Assembly (NCBI GenBank): GCA_023387585.1
Contig: JAEWHZ010000123.1
Location: 1 to 7,068, forward strand
Direction of reading: 5' to 3'
Source: Pseudomonadota bacterium
GTDB lineage: Bacteria; Pseudomonadota; Alphaproteobacteria; Rhizobiales; Devosiaceae
DNA: 7,068 nt
Shown: positions 1 to 6,511 of the stretch, in pieces
Numbering within the stretch: the stretch's first letter is position 1
How the letters are laid out: the number at the start of each line of letters is the position of its first letter
Position numbers and translations under genes: made by a program
The notes under the pieces: model-generated
What the model was told of the DNA's origin: nothing
Databases searched by the model: none
The model's input: the letters and a program-made list of their open reading frames with translations, nothing else

Positions 1-41
1 GCCGCCACCTCCGCGAAACCAGGAACCAACGAAGACCGAAA

Positions 42-1370
42 ATGGACACGCAACTTCAAAAAGAGCTCGGCCGGGTCGAGAACGCCGTCAACACCCACTC
101 GGCGCCGTCCGATCTGCGCATCACCGACATGCGGCTGGCCGTCGTCGCCTCGAATTACGATTATCCGATCCTCAAGATCGACACCAATCAGGGCGTCTAC
201 GGGCTCGGCGAGGTCCGTGACGCCGGCCACGCCGAGAATGCGCTGCAGTTCAAGAGCATGCTGATCGGGCAGAACCCGTGCCATGTCGACATGATCTTCC
301 GCGCCATGAAGCGCTACGGCAATTGGGGCCGCGAGGGCGGGGGCGTCTCGGGCATCGAGATCGCGCTGTGGGATCTTGTCGGCAAGATCTACGGCGTGCC
401 GTGCCACCAGTTCCTTGGCGGCAAGTTCCGCGACCGCGTGCGGCTCTATGGCGACACGCCGACGCCCGACAATCCCAGCGTCGAGGACTTCGTCAAGGCC
501 GTGGTCGGCCGGCGCGACCGGGGCCTCACCTTCATCAAGTTCGACCTGCGCCCCAGCCTGTTCGAGACGGCCGACAACGCCCTGATCGGGCACGACGCGC
601 GTTACGATCACCCCTATGAAGCCGGCAAGTGGTTCAAGGCGCCGGGCGCCGGGCGCGGCGCCAAGCTGACTCGCAGGAGCATCGAGGCGGCCGCCGAGAT
701 CGTACGCGCGGTGCGCGAAGCGGTGGGCAATGACATCCAGCTCTGCGTCGACCATTTCGGCGAGGGCTACATGACCGCCGACGAGGTCATCCGGCTCGGA
801 CAGGCGCTCGAGGACTACGACCTCGCCTGGATGGAAGACCCCGTGCCCTTCTTCGACACTCCGGGACACAAGAAGGTGGCCGACGCGCTGCTGACCCCGA
901 TCGCGGCCGGCGAGAACCTTTATCTGCGCGACGGCTTCCGCGAGCCGATCCGCACGCGGGCCTACGACATCCTGCATCCCGACCTGCTGACCTCGGGCGG
1001 CATGCTGGAAACCAAGCGCATCGCCGATGACGGCGAGGAGGAGGGCCTGCCGACGGCACTGCATTGCGCCGGCTCGCCCATCGGCTTCATGGCCAATATC
1101 CATTGCGCCGCGGCGATCTCGAGCTTCGTCGCCTGCGAGCATCACGGGCTCGACCTGCCGTTCTGGGAAGGGCTCGTGACCGGGCTCGACCCCGATTACA
1201 TGAGCGACGGCTATGTCACGGTGCCCGACAAGCCGGGGCTCGGCGTCGACCTCAACCTCGAGGCCATCGAGGAGAATTTGCGCACGCCCGGCACCATGTT
1301 CCTGCCCACCGACCAGTGGAACACGCCCAAGCTCGGTTTCTGGCGGCCCGACGACCGCTGGCCGGAATAG
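42..1370 (+). CDS. Enolase-superfamily (mandelate racemase/muconate lactonizing) sugar-acid dehydratase
   Basis: 442-aa cytoplasmic enzyme, full length for the superfamily. The N-terminal capping domain spans roughly residues 24-130 and the (beta/alpha)7-beta barrel follows. Candidate Mg2+ ligands are D237 (in CVDHFGEGY), E265 (WMEDP) and E291 (AAGEN). Barrel residues likely to act in acid/base chemistry are K166/D168 (IKFD), H238 and H341 (LHCAGSPIG). Members abstract a proton alpha to a carboxylate; most relatives beside sugar ABC genes dehydrate aldonic or aldaric acids to 2-keto-3-deoxy acids. The exact substrate cannot be read here. Residues about 180-210 (HDARYDHPYEAGKW onward) form a long polar segment after the K166 strand, recalling the substrate-closing loop of mannonate-type dehydratases. 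The ATG is preceded by only weak purine stretches (AGGAA at 21-25, GAAGA at 31-35), fitting an internal operon gene. The superfamily call is firm; the dehydratase label is inference. Confidence 0.9.
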   Translation: MDTQLQKELGRVENAVNTHSAPSDLRITDMRLAVVASNYDYPILKIDTNQGVYGLGEVRDAGHAENALQFKSMLIGQNPCHVDMIFRAMKRYGNWGREGGGVSGIEIALWDLVGKIYGVPCHQFLGGKFRDRVRLYGDTPTPDNPSVEDFVKAVVGRRDRGLTFIKFDLRPSLFETADNALIGHDARYDHPYEAGKWFKAPGAGRGAKLTRRSIEAAAEIVRAVREAVGNDIQLCVDHFGEGYMTADEVIRLGQALEDYDLAWMEDPVPFFDTPGHKKVADALLTPIAAGENLYLRDGFREPIRTRAYDILHPDLLTSGGMLETKRIADDGEEEGLPTALHCAGSPIGFMANIHCAAAISSFVACEHHGLDLPFWEGLVTGLDPDYMSDGYVTVPDKPGLGVDLNLEAIEENLRTPGTMFLPTDQWNTPKLGFWRPDDRWPE

Positions 1371-1380
1371 ACATCGCTGC

Positions 1381-1403
1381 GCCGGGCGCCTCATGCGCCC
1401 GGC
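1381..1403 (+). promoter_or_regulatory. Intercistronic stem-loop between dehydratase and ABC ATPase
   Basis: Perfect 9-bp inverted repeat, GCCGGGCGC (1381-1389) and GCGCCCGGC (1395-1403), around a 5-nt loop CTCAT. It begins 11 nt after the dehydratase stop and ends 29 nt before the ATPase start. A TTTT run (1411-1414) follows only after seven other bases, so a classical intrinsic terminator is doubtful. A partial terminator or an mRNA-stabilising hairpin that sets the ratio of enzyme to transporter is more likely. The ATPase keeps its own Shine-Dalgarno (GGGAGAG near 1419-1425) downstream of the hairpin. Confidence 0.6.
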
Positions 1404-1432
1404 CATCCGCTTTTCACTGGGAGAGCAAGCAC

Positions 1433-2500
<1,068 letters not shown>

Positions 2501-2509
2501 CGCGGCGGC

Positions 2510-2833
2510 TTACCAGGCGTTGAAATCGAGCGCCGGGAACCGCATCGAATCCGCTTCGCATTCATGCCAGCTCATATCCGCGTTGGCTTCCGTCTCGCGT
2601 CCAAGGCACCAACCCCGCTCGTTGAGCGCGGCGCCGTAGAGGGATCGCGCATGGCAGGCCGCCGCGATCCGGACGTCCCGGCTCATGGAAAGCCTGCATT
2701 GCGAATCCTCGTCCGTATAGAGCTCGATGAGTTCTTCAACACTCTCGGTGGCTTCGGGGAACAGCATTCGCTCCTGGGCGGATGCGCCCGAAATCGCCAG
2801 CGCCATCAATGCAGCGAGCAATCCTGTTCTCAT
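2510..2833 (-). CDS. Small secreted four-cysteine protein, unrecognised
   Basis: 107-aa protein of unknown function. The N-terminus MRTGLLAALMALAISGASA is a clear Sec signal peptide with an AXA-type cleavage site (A17-S18-A19) before QE, so a mature periplasmic or secreted protein of about 88 residues is expected. The mature part is acidic and carries four cysteines (C46, C60, C76, C92), enough for two disulfides, plus CHARSLYGAAL and a WHECEAD stretch. The start is firm: GGAGGA lies 6 nt upstream (complement of 2840-2845), inside the end of the preceding gene, and the two genes share ATGA at 2830-2833, implying translational coupling. It ends 9 bp from the convergent ATPase stop. No family was recognised; reality of the gene rests on signal peptide, SD and overlap. 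Confidence 0.75.
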   Translation of the reverse strand: MRTGLLAALMALAISGASAQERMLFPEATESVEELIELYTDEDSQCRLSMSRDVRIAAACHARSLYGAALNERGWCLGRETEANADMSWHECEADSMRFPALDFNAW

Positions 2834-3219
2834 GGCGTTTCCTCCGTTTGCCCGGCCGGAACGCAGCCTTCGGCGAGGGCGACATGGGTGCCGTTCGCAA
2901 GGTACAAGGTGGCCTCGTCGCAGGAGAACCGGACCTCGCCGCGCGCATCTTCCGCCTTCAATGCGGCCAGCGTCCGGGAAGTGATCGGCTCGTCCAACGC
3001 CAGCTCGATCAGGATCGTCTCCCCATCGAGAAATTGCGTCGTGCCGCCAAATATGGAGATCGACGGATCCTCGGGCCGCAGGAAATCGGCGTCGATCAGC
3101 ACGACTTCCATCTGCGGGCGGGTTTCCACGACTTCGAGTTCATCCGCTGGCCCTGCAAAGGCCGCAGGCACGAACGCGACGACGCTCAGGGCGAGCGCCA
3201 GTGCTGACATCCCGGTCAT
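2830..3219 (-). CDS. Small secreted protein, unrecognised, coupled to the downstream cysteine-rich protein
   Basis: 129-aa protein of unknown function. MTGMSALALALSVVAFVPAAFA is a signal peptide with the AFA|GP cleavage site after residue 22. The mature part is about 107 residues, probably beta-rich (EVVLIDADFL, ETILIELALD, GEVRFSCDEATLYL), with two cysteines (C100, C119) that could pair. An in-frame ATG at 3234 would add MEKAA, but it has no SD. The ATG at 3219 has GGAGAAA (complement of 3226-3232) about 6 nt upstream, so it is preferred. The stop codon overlaps the next start by 4 nt (ATGA), indicating a two-gene transcript. It lies 93 bp after the TetR gene on the same strand, so read-through from that promoter is possible. 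No homolog is recognised. Confidence 0.75.
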   Translation of the reverse strand: MTGMSALALALSVVAFVPAAFAGPADELEVVETRPQMEVVLIDADFLRPEDPSISIFGGTTQFLDGETILIELALDEPITSRTLAALKAEDARGEVRFSCDEATLYLANGTHVALAEGCVPAGQTEETP

Positions 3220-3225
3220 GGCGGC

Positions 3226-3232
3226 TTTCTCC
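3226..3232 (-). promoter_or_regulatory. Shine-Dalgarno that decides the start of the secreted protein
   Basis: Reads GGAGAAA on the minus strand, 6 nt before the ATG at 3219. It supports the 129-aa form over the longer in-frame ATG at 3234, which has no purine-rich sequence in front. Confidence 0.6.
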
Positions 3233-3312
3233 ATTCGTGCAGCGTGGCCGTCAAATCCGGCGATCGCGAGACGACCGAATGTCCCCTTTGCGGAATCTCG
3301 TGCGGCCGGCGG

Positions 3313-3897
3313 TCATCCCGCGTTGCGGTAGCCCTCGGCGATGATGGCCTCCAGCGCCGCTCGCTGGTCCGCGTCGACGCCTTCGCGATTGACCACCCAT
3401 GCGATGCCGAGCACGCTGAGGAACAGGTCGCGGGGCTTTATCGTCGATCGCGCGTGGCCGTCATCCTGGGCCCGGGTCAGGAACTCGCCGGTCAGCCTGA
3501 TCAGCGTTTCGCAGGAAAGCGCCAGCACGGATGAATCCCGCTCGATGGCCGCCAGCACCGGGGCGGGGAGCCCGTCATAGGTGCTCAGATAATCCTGCAG
3601 GGCGCTCAGCCATGCGGCCAGCGCGTCTTCGGAAGACGCAATTCTGCGCGCGGTATCGGCACGGATCAGGACTTCCGCCTGTCTGTCGATCAGCGCGGCC
3701 GCCAGCAAGGCCTCGCGGGAGGGGAAATGGCGATAGAGCGTGCCGGGACCCACGCCCGCATCCCGGGCGATCTCATCGAGGGAGGTGTTCACGCCATTGG
3801 TGGCGAAGTGGCGCGCCGCGGTCTTGAGGATGCTTTCGCGGTTTCTCCGCGCATCGGCCCGCAGGGCATCCTTGTCGGTAGACGGATTCGTGGACAT
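3313..3897 (-). CDS. TetR/AcrR-family transcriptional repressor
   Basis: 194-aa cytoplasmic DNA-binding regulator. The N-terminal TetR domain begins at RRNRESILKTAARHF (18-31), and its helix-turn-helix is TSLDEIARDAGVGPGTLYRHF (about 38-58), a very typical family match. The C-terminal ligand-binding/dimer domain (about 85-190; AAWLSALQDYL, LTGEFLTRAQDDG, DLFLSVLGIAWV) resembles the SbtR-like class, whose ligands cannot be predicted. The ATG at 3897 is chosen for its upstream GAGGG (complement of 3905-3909, 7 nt away); a TTG five codons earlier has no SD. It is divergent from the flavin oxidoreductase, with two GGAG-N5-CTCC dyads in the shared region. It therefore probably represses that gene and itself, responding to a small molecule handled by the oxidoreductase; this is inference. 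Confidence 0.95.
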   Translation of the reverse strand: MSTNPSTDKDALRADARRNRESILKTAARHFATNGVNTSLDEIARDAGVGPGTLYRHFPSREALLAAALIDRQAEVLIRADTARRIASSEDALAAWLSALQDYLSTYDGLPAPVLAAIERDSSVLALSCETLIRLTGEFLTRAQDDGHARSTIKPRDLFLSVLGIAWVVNREGVDADQRAALEAIIAEGYRNAG

Positions 3898-3951
3898 GGC
3901 GGGCGCCCTCAAATCAATTTTTCACGGTGATGGACGGCCGCAAATATCACA

Positions 3952-3980
3952 TTGACACATATGGAGGTAGTCTCCATTTT
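3952..3980 (+). promoter_or_regulatory. Candidate sigma70 promoter of the flavin oxidoreductase
   Basis: A perfect -35 box TTGACA (3952-3957) is followed at 17 bp by a weak -10, CATTTT (3975-3980). The start would be near 3987, giving a leader of about 46 nt. The spacer holds the dyad at 3961-3977, the usual position for a TetR repressor. A leftward promoter for the regulator must lie in the same interval, but no convincing boxes were found for it. Confidence 0.55.
3961..3977. promoter_or_regulatory. Candidate TetR operator O1
   Basis: 17-bp dyad ATGGAG-GTAGT-CTCCAT with perfect 6-bp arms, lying between the -35 and -10 elements of the oxidoreductase promoter and upstream of the divergent regulator. 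Length and position fit a TetR dimer site. Its core recurs 31 bp to the right. Confidence 0.6.
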
Positions 3981-3992
3981 CGCGCATGAGAT

Positions 3993-4007
3993 CGGAGGCT
4001 GCCTCCG
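3993..4007. promoter_or_regulatory. Candidate second TetR operator O2 (or leader hairpin)
   Basis: 15-bp dyad CGGAGGC-T-GCCTCCG with perfect 7-bp arms. Its core GGAGGCTGCCTCC (3994-4006) matches the O1 core GGAGGTAGTCTCC (3963-3975) at 10 of 13 positions, with the same GGAG-N5-CTCC half-site spacing. It lies just downstream of the predicted transcription start. In RNA it could instead fold as a 6-bp stem with a CTG loop, so a leader hairpin is the alternative. Confidence 0.45.
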
Positions 4008-4032
4008 CTTGTTGCCCTGTCAGGAGTGAACC

Positions 4033-5040
4033 ATGACGCCATTGTCCATCCTCGAGCTCGTCCGCGTCACCGAGGAAACCGACGCACGGGGCGCACTCGA
4101 CAATGCCCGCGACCTCGCGGTCCACGCCGAGCGCTGGGGCTACAACCGCATCTGGGTGGCCGAGCATCACAATTTCCCGGGCATCGCCAGCGCCGCGACC
4201 TCGATCGTGATCGCGCATATTGCCGGCGGAACCGAGACCATCCGGGTTGGCGCCGGCGGCATCATGCTGCCCAACCATGCTCCCTATGTGATCGCCGAGC
4301 AGTTCGGCACGCTGGAACGGCTGTTCCCGGGGCGGATCGATTTAGGTCTGGGCCGCGCGCCCGGCACCGACCAGATGACGCTTCGCGCCTTGCGGCGGAC
4401 GCCGGAAAGCGCGGAGAATTTCCCGCAGGACGTGTTCGAGCTTCAGGCGTTCCTCGCGCCTGCCGGTCCCGACCAGCGCATCGTGGCCGTCCCGGCCGCC
4501 GGCACCAACGTGCCGCTGTGGATCCTCGGGTCGAGCCATTTCGGGGCGATGCTGGCGGCGGAGCTCGGGCTTCCCTATTCCTTCGCCTCGCATTTCGCGC
4601 CCCAGCTGCTCATCGAGGCGCTCGGGATCTACCGCAGCCGGTTCAAGCCGTCCGCACAGCTCGCGCGACCCTATGCGATGGTGGGCGTCAACATCATCGC
4701 CGCCGAAACCGACGCCGAAGCGAAGCGCCTCGCCACCAGCCAGCAGATGTCTTTCGCCAGCATCTTCCGTGGAGACCGCGGCTTCACCCAGCCGCCCATC
4801 GACGACATCGAGAGCCATTGGACCCCGCGCGAGAAAGCGCAGGTCATGTCCATGCTGTCGCGCTCCATCGTCGGATCGCCCGAAACCGTGCGCGAGGGGA
4901 TCGACGTCTTGGTCGCCGAGACCGGGGCCGACGAGCTCATCATCGTCTCCGACGTCTACGACCACGCAAAAAGGCTGCGCTCGCTCGAGATCATCGCCGA
5001 TGTCGCGGGAATCGGCACGGTCGCATCTTCACGATCATGA
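4033..5040 (+). CDS. LLM-class flavin-dependent oxidoreductase (YhbW-like, luciferase-family group 1)
   Basis: 335-aa cytoplasmic enzyme with a luciferase-like TIM barrel, using reduced flavin (FMNH2 or F420-type chemistry; FMN expected in proteobacteria). Family hallmarks: LSILELVRVTEE at the N-terminus, HAERWGYNRIWVAEHHN (31-47), RVGAGGIMLPNHAPYVIAEQF (71-91), GTLERLFPGRIDLGLGRAPGTD (92-113), PLWILGSS, and C-terminal IVGSPETVREGIDVL. Length equals that of E. coli YhbW and the group-1 luciferase-family oxidoreductases. The physiological substrate of this group is generally unknown. The start has AGGAG at 4022-4026, 6 nt before the ATG. The gene is divergent from the TetR regulator and probably controlled by it through the dyads at 3961-3977 and 3993-4007. 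The next gene on the same strand, an aldo-keto reductase, is 115 bp away and may have its own promoter. Confidence 0.95.
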   Translation: MTPLSILELVRVTEETDARGALDNARDLAVHAERWGYNRIWVAEHHNFPGIASAATSIVIAHIAGGTETIRVGAGGIMLPNHAPYVIAEQFGTLERLFPGRIDLGLGRAPGTDQMTLRALRRTPESAENFPQDVFELQAFLAPAGPDQRIVAVPAAGTNVPLWILGSSHFGAMLAAELGLPYSFASHFAPQLLIEALGIYRSRFKPSAQLARPYAMVGVNIIAAETDAEAKRLATSQQMSFASIFRGDRGFTQPPIDDIESHWTPREKAQVMSMLSRSIVGSPETVREGIDVLVAETGADELIIVSDVYDHAKRLRSLEIIADVAGIGTVASSRS

Positions 5041-5055
5041 ACGACCGGCTCCGGC

Positions 5056-5085
5056 TCCGTTCATGTCCATTCAGAATCCGTTCAT
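5056..5085 (+). repeat. Three helically phased 9-bp direct repeats upstream of the aldo-keto reductase
   Basis: TCCGTTCAT (5056-5064), TCCATTCAG (5066-5074, 7 of 9 identical) and TCCGTTCAT (5077-5085) have starts 10 and 11 bp apart, about one helical turn each. An inverted copy of the core, ATGAACG, lies at 5037-5043 over the oxidoreductase stop codon, exactly 21 bp before the first CGTTCAT. The layout suits a tandem site for an activator upstream of a promoter. Chance repetition is not excluded. Confidence 0.4.
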
Positions 5086-5102
5086 CTGCGGGGTGGCTGT
5101 CG

Positions 5103-5133
5103 TTGTGATCGGGGGTTAAGGTCTTCATATATC
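5103..5133 (+). promoter_or_regulatory. Weak candidate promoter of the aldo-keto reductase
   Basis: TTGTGA (5103-5108) can serve as a -35, with CATATA (5126-5131, 17-bp spacer) or TATATC (5128-5133, 19-bp spacer) as a -10. Both are imperfect, as expected for an activator-dependent promoter. The phased repeats end 17 bp before the -35. Confidence 0.3.
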
Positions 5134-5155
5134 GAGATTGAGGAGCTCCGGAATC

Positions 5156-5977
5156 ATGACTGCAACCACCGCTCAGGGCGTCCCGATGTTCGGGCTCGGA
5201 ACTTTCGGACGCACCGGCAAGGACGGTGTTGCCGCGCTTCTGGAAGCGCTCGAGATCGGCTATCGCCACCTCGACACGGCACAAAGCTACGATACCGAAT
5301 CGAGCGTCGGAGAAGCGGTCCGGCAGTCCGGACTGCCCCGGTCCGAGGTCTTCATCACCACCAAGGTGGCCGATACCAATCTCGCCAAACCCGACTTCCT
5401 GCCCAGCGTGGAGCGGAGCCTCGAAACCCTCGGCGTCGATGCCGTCGACCTGTTGCTGATCCACTGGCCGTCTGACAAAAATGCCGTGCCGTTCGAGGAC
5501 TATATGCTGGCCCTGGCGCAAACCCGCGAGAACGGCTGGACGAAGCGGATCGGCGTTTCCAACTATCCGATCGCCTTGCTCGACAAGGCGGACAGCCTGT
5601 TGGGCAAGGGCGCGCTGAGCACCAACCAGGTCGAGCTACATCCGTTTCTGCAGGCCCCGAAACTCACCCGCTACGCCGCGGACAACGGCCTGCCGCTGAC
5701 CGCCTATATGCCGCTTGCCAAGGGCAAGGTCGGCGCCGATCCGGTCCTTGTGCGGATCGGCGAAAAGCACGGCGTGACGGCCGCGGCGATCTCGCTCGCC
5801 TTCCTCATGGCCGAGGGCCACATCGTCATCCCGGCCTCGTCCAATCCCGAGCGCCTGCGCCAGAACATGGCGGCAACGACGGTGACGTTGGACGCCGACG
5901 ACATCGCCGCCATCCGCCGGCTCGACCGGGGCGATCGCATGATCAATCCCGCCAAGGCTCCCGCCTGGGACGACTGA
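5156..5977 (+). CDS. dkgB: Aldo-keto reductase, 2,5-diketo-D-gluconate reductase B type
   Basis: 273-aa cytoplasmic NADPH-dependent oxidoreductase that closely follows E. coli DkgB along its whole length (FGLGTF, YRHLDTAQSYDTE, LLLIHWPS, IGVSNYPI, TNQVELHPFLQ). The AKR catalytic tetrad is complete: D40, Y45, K70, H103. The cofactor 2'-phosphate-binding segment is IPASSNPERLRQN (225-237). Enzymes of this type reduce 2,5-diketo-D-gluconate to 2-keto-L-gulonate and, more generally in vivo, small reactive aldehydes such as methylglyoxal. The ATG at 5156 has AGGAG at 5141-5145, 10 nt away; a TTG at 5138 would lie before the SD and is rejected. It follows the flavin oxidoreductase in the same direction and converges on the VOC protein, with 8 bp between stops. 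The in vivo substrate is not determined here. Confidence 0.93.
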   Translation: MTATTAQGVPMFGLGTFGRTGKDGVAALLEALEIGYRHLDTAQSYDTESSVGEAVRQSGLPRSEVFITTKVADTNLAKPDFLPSVERSLETLGVDAVDLLLIHWPSDKNAVPFEDYMLALAQTRENGWTKRIGVSNYPIALLDKADSLLGKGALSTNQVELHPFLQAPKLTRYAADNGLPLTAYMPLAKGKVGADPVLVRIGEKHGVTAAAISLAFLMAEGHIVIPASSNPERLRQNMAATTVTLDADDIAAIRRLDRGDRMINPAKAPAWDD

Positions 5978-5985
5978 GCGGAAGT

Positions 5986-6390
5986 TCAGGCGGCGGGCGA
6001 GTCGATCACCCATGTCACGCCGAAACGATCGGTCGTGAGCCCAAATCCCTGCGACCAGGACTGCGGGGCGAAGGGCATGATCACCTCGCCGCCCTCCGAC
6101 AGCCGCTCGAACATGCGGCGGGCGTCGTCGACGGAATCGGCCGAAACCGTCACGCTGTAGCCCTTGCGGCCGGAAAAATCGCGCATGTCCTGGCCCATCA
6201 GCGCCTGGTCGCCGATGTCGAGCCAGGCATGGGCGATGCGATCCAGCCGATCCTCGGGCACGTCCTCCGCCAGTTCGGGCATGTCGCGATTGCTTATCAT
6301 CGCGCGAATCTCACCGCCCAGAATGTCGGCATAGGCCGTGAACGCCTCCCGGCAGTCGCCATCGAAATCGATATTGGCAACGATCTTCAT
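5986..6390 (-). CDS. VOC-superfamily (PhnB/glyoxalase-fold) protein
   Basis: 134-aa small protein of the PhnB-like branch of the vicinal oxygen chelate superfamily (also called 3-demethylubiquinone methyltransferase-like). Typical features: MKIVANIDFDGDCREAFTAYADILGGEI at the start, IAHAWLDIGDQALMGQD (52-68), the second repeat YSVTVSADSVDDARRMFERLSEGGEVIMPFAPQSW (78-112), and the ending GFGLTTDRFGVTWVID. The metal positions of true glyoxalase I are not evident, so a catalytic glyoxalase role should not be assumed; most relatives have no proven function. The start is set by GGGAGGA (complement of 6395-6401) 4 nt before the ATG; an in-frame extension upstream has no SD and is unlike the family. 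It converges on the aldo-keto reductase. Confidence 0.9.
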   Translation of the reverse strand: MKIVANIDFDGDCREAFTAYADILGGEIRAMISNRDMPELAEDVPEDRLDRIAHAWLDIGDQALMGQDMRDFSGRKGYSVTVSADSVDDARRMFERLSEGGEVIMPFAPQSWSQGFGLTTDRFGVTWVIDSPAA

Positions 6391-6394
6391 GAAA

Positions 6395-6401
6395 TCCTCC
6401 C
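6395..6401 (-). promoter_or_regulatory. Shine-Dalgarno that decides the start of the VOC protein
   Basis: Reads GGGAGGA on the minus strand, 4 nt before the ATG at 6390. It supports the 134-aa form over longer in-frame starts that would run back into the neighbouring terminator. No convincing promoter boxes were found between this site and the terminator. Confidence 0.6.
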
Positions 6402-6458
6402 TCGAAATACTCACCGAAAAATAGCGAGGCATTCGAACAGGAGTATGACCGGCTTGCG

Positions 6459-6494
6459 AAAAAAAACGTGCCGCCGTCCGGGCAGGGCGGCACG
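6459..6494 (-). terminator. Strong intrinsic terminator of the sugar ABC operon
   Basis: On the minus strand, CGTGCCGCC and GGCGGCACG form a perfect 9-bp GC-rich stem (plus-strand 6486-6494 with 6467-6475) around a 10-nt loop, followed directly by eight T residues (A run at 6459-6466 on the plus strand). It begins 17 nt after the permease stop. It acts in one direction only: there is no T run on the plus-strand side. Confidence 0.92.
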
Positions 6495-6511
6495 ATCCGG
6501 ATGAGGCTTTC

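Noticed and set aside
3235..3312. Promoter for the secreted pair, with a TTGACG -35-like box
   Set aside because: No -10-like sequence at suitable spacing; read-through from the TetR gene is as likely.
2564..3331. 255-aa open frame on the plus strand opposite the two secreted proteins
   Set aside because: Low-complexity Ser/Ala/Arg composition and no good SD, whereas the minus-strand genes have signal peptides, SDs and an ATGA overlap.
3901..3908. GGGCGCCC palindrome over the TetR gene SD
   Set aside because: Too short and with no loop to form an RNA hairpin; expected by chance in GC-rich sequence.
4342..4965. 207-aa minus-strand frame inside the flavin oxidoreductase
   Set aside because: Antisense shadow with no domain.
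5045..5059. CCGGCT tandem repeat after the flavin oxidoreductase stop as a terminator
   Set aside because: Can form only a short imperfect stem and no T run follows.
4026..5108. 360-aa plus-strand frame overlapping the flavin oxidoreductase
   Set aside because: Arg-rich out-of-frame shadow; the true frame matches the luciferase-like family throughout.
5142..5149. GGAGCTCC palindrome before the aldo-keto reductase as a third TetR operator
   Set aside because: Half-sites resemble O1/O2, but they abut with no 5-bp spacer and coincide with the Shine-Dalgarno, so this is probably a chance palindrome.
5074..5155. Two GAATC (GANTC, CcrM-type) sites in the aldo-keto reductase leader
   Set aside because: Slightly more than expected for the length, but the motif is common and there is no other hint of methylation control.
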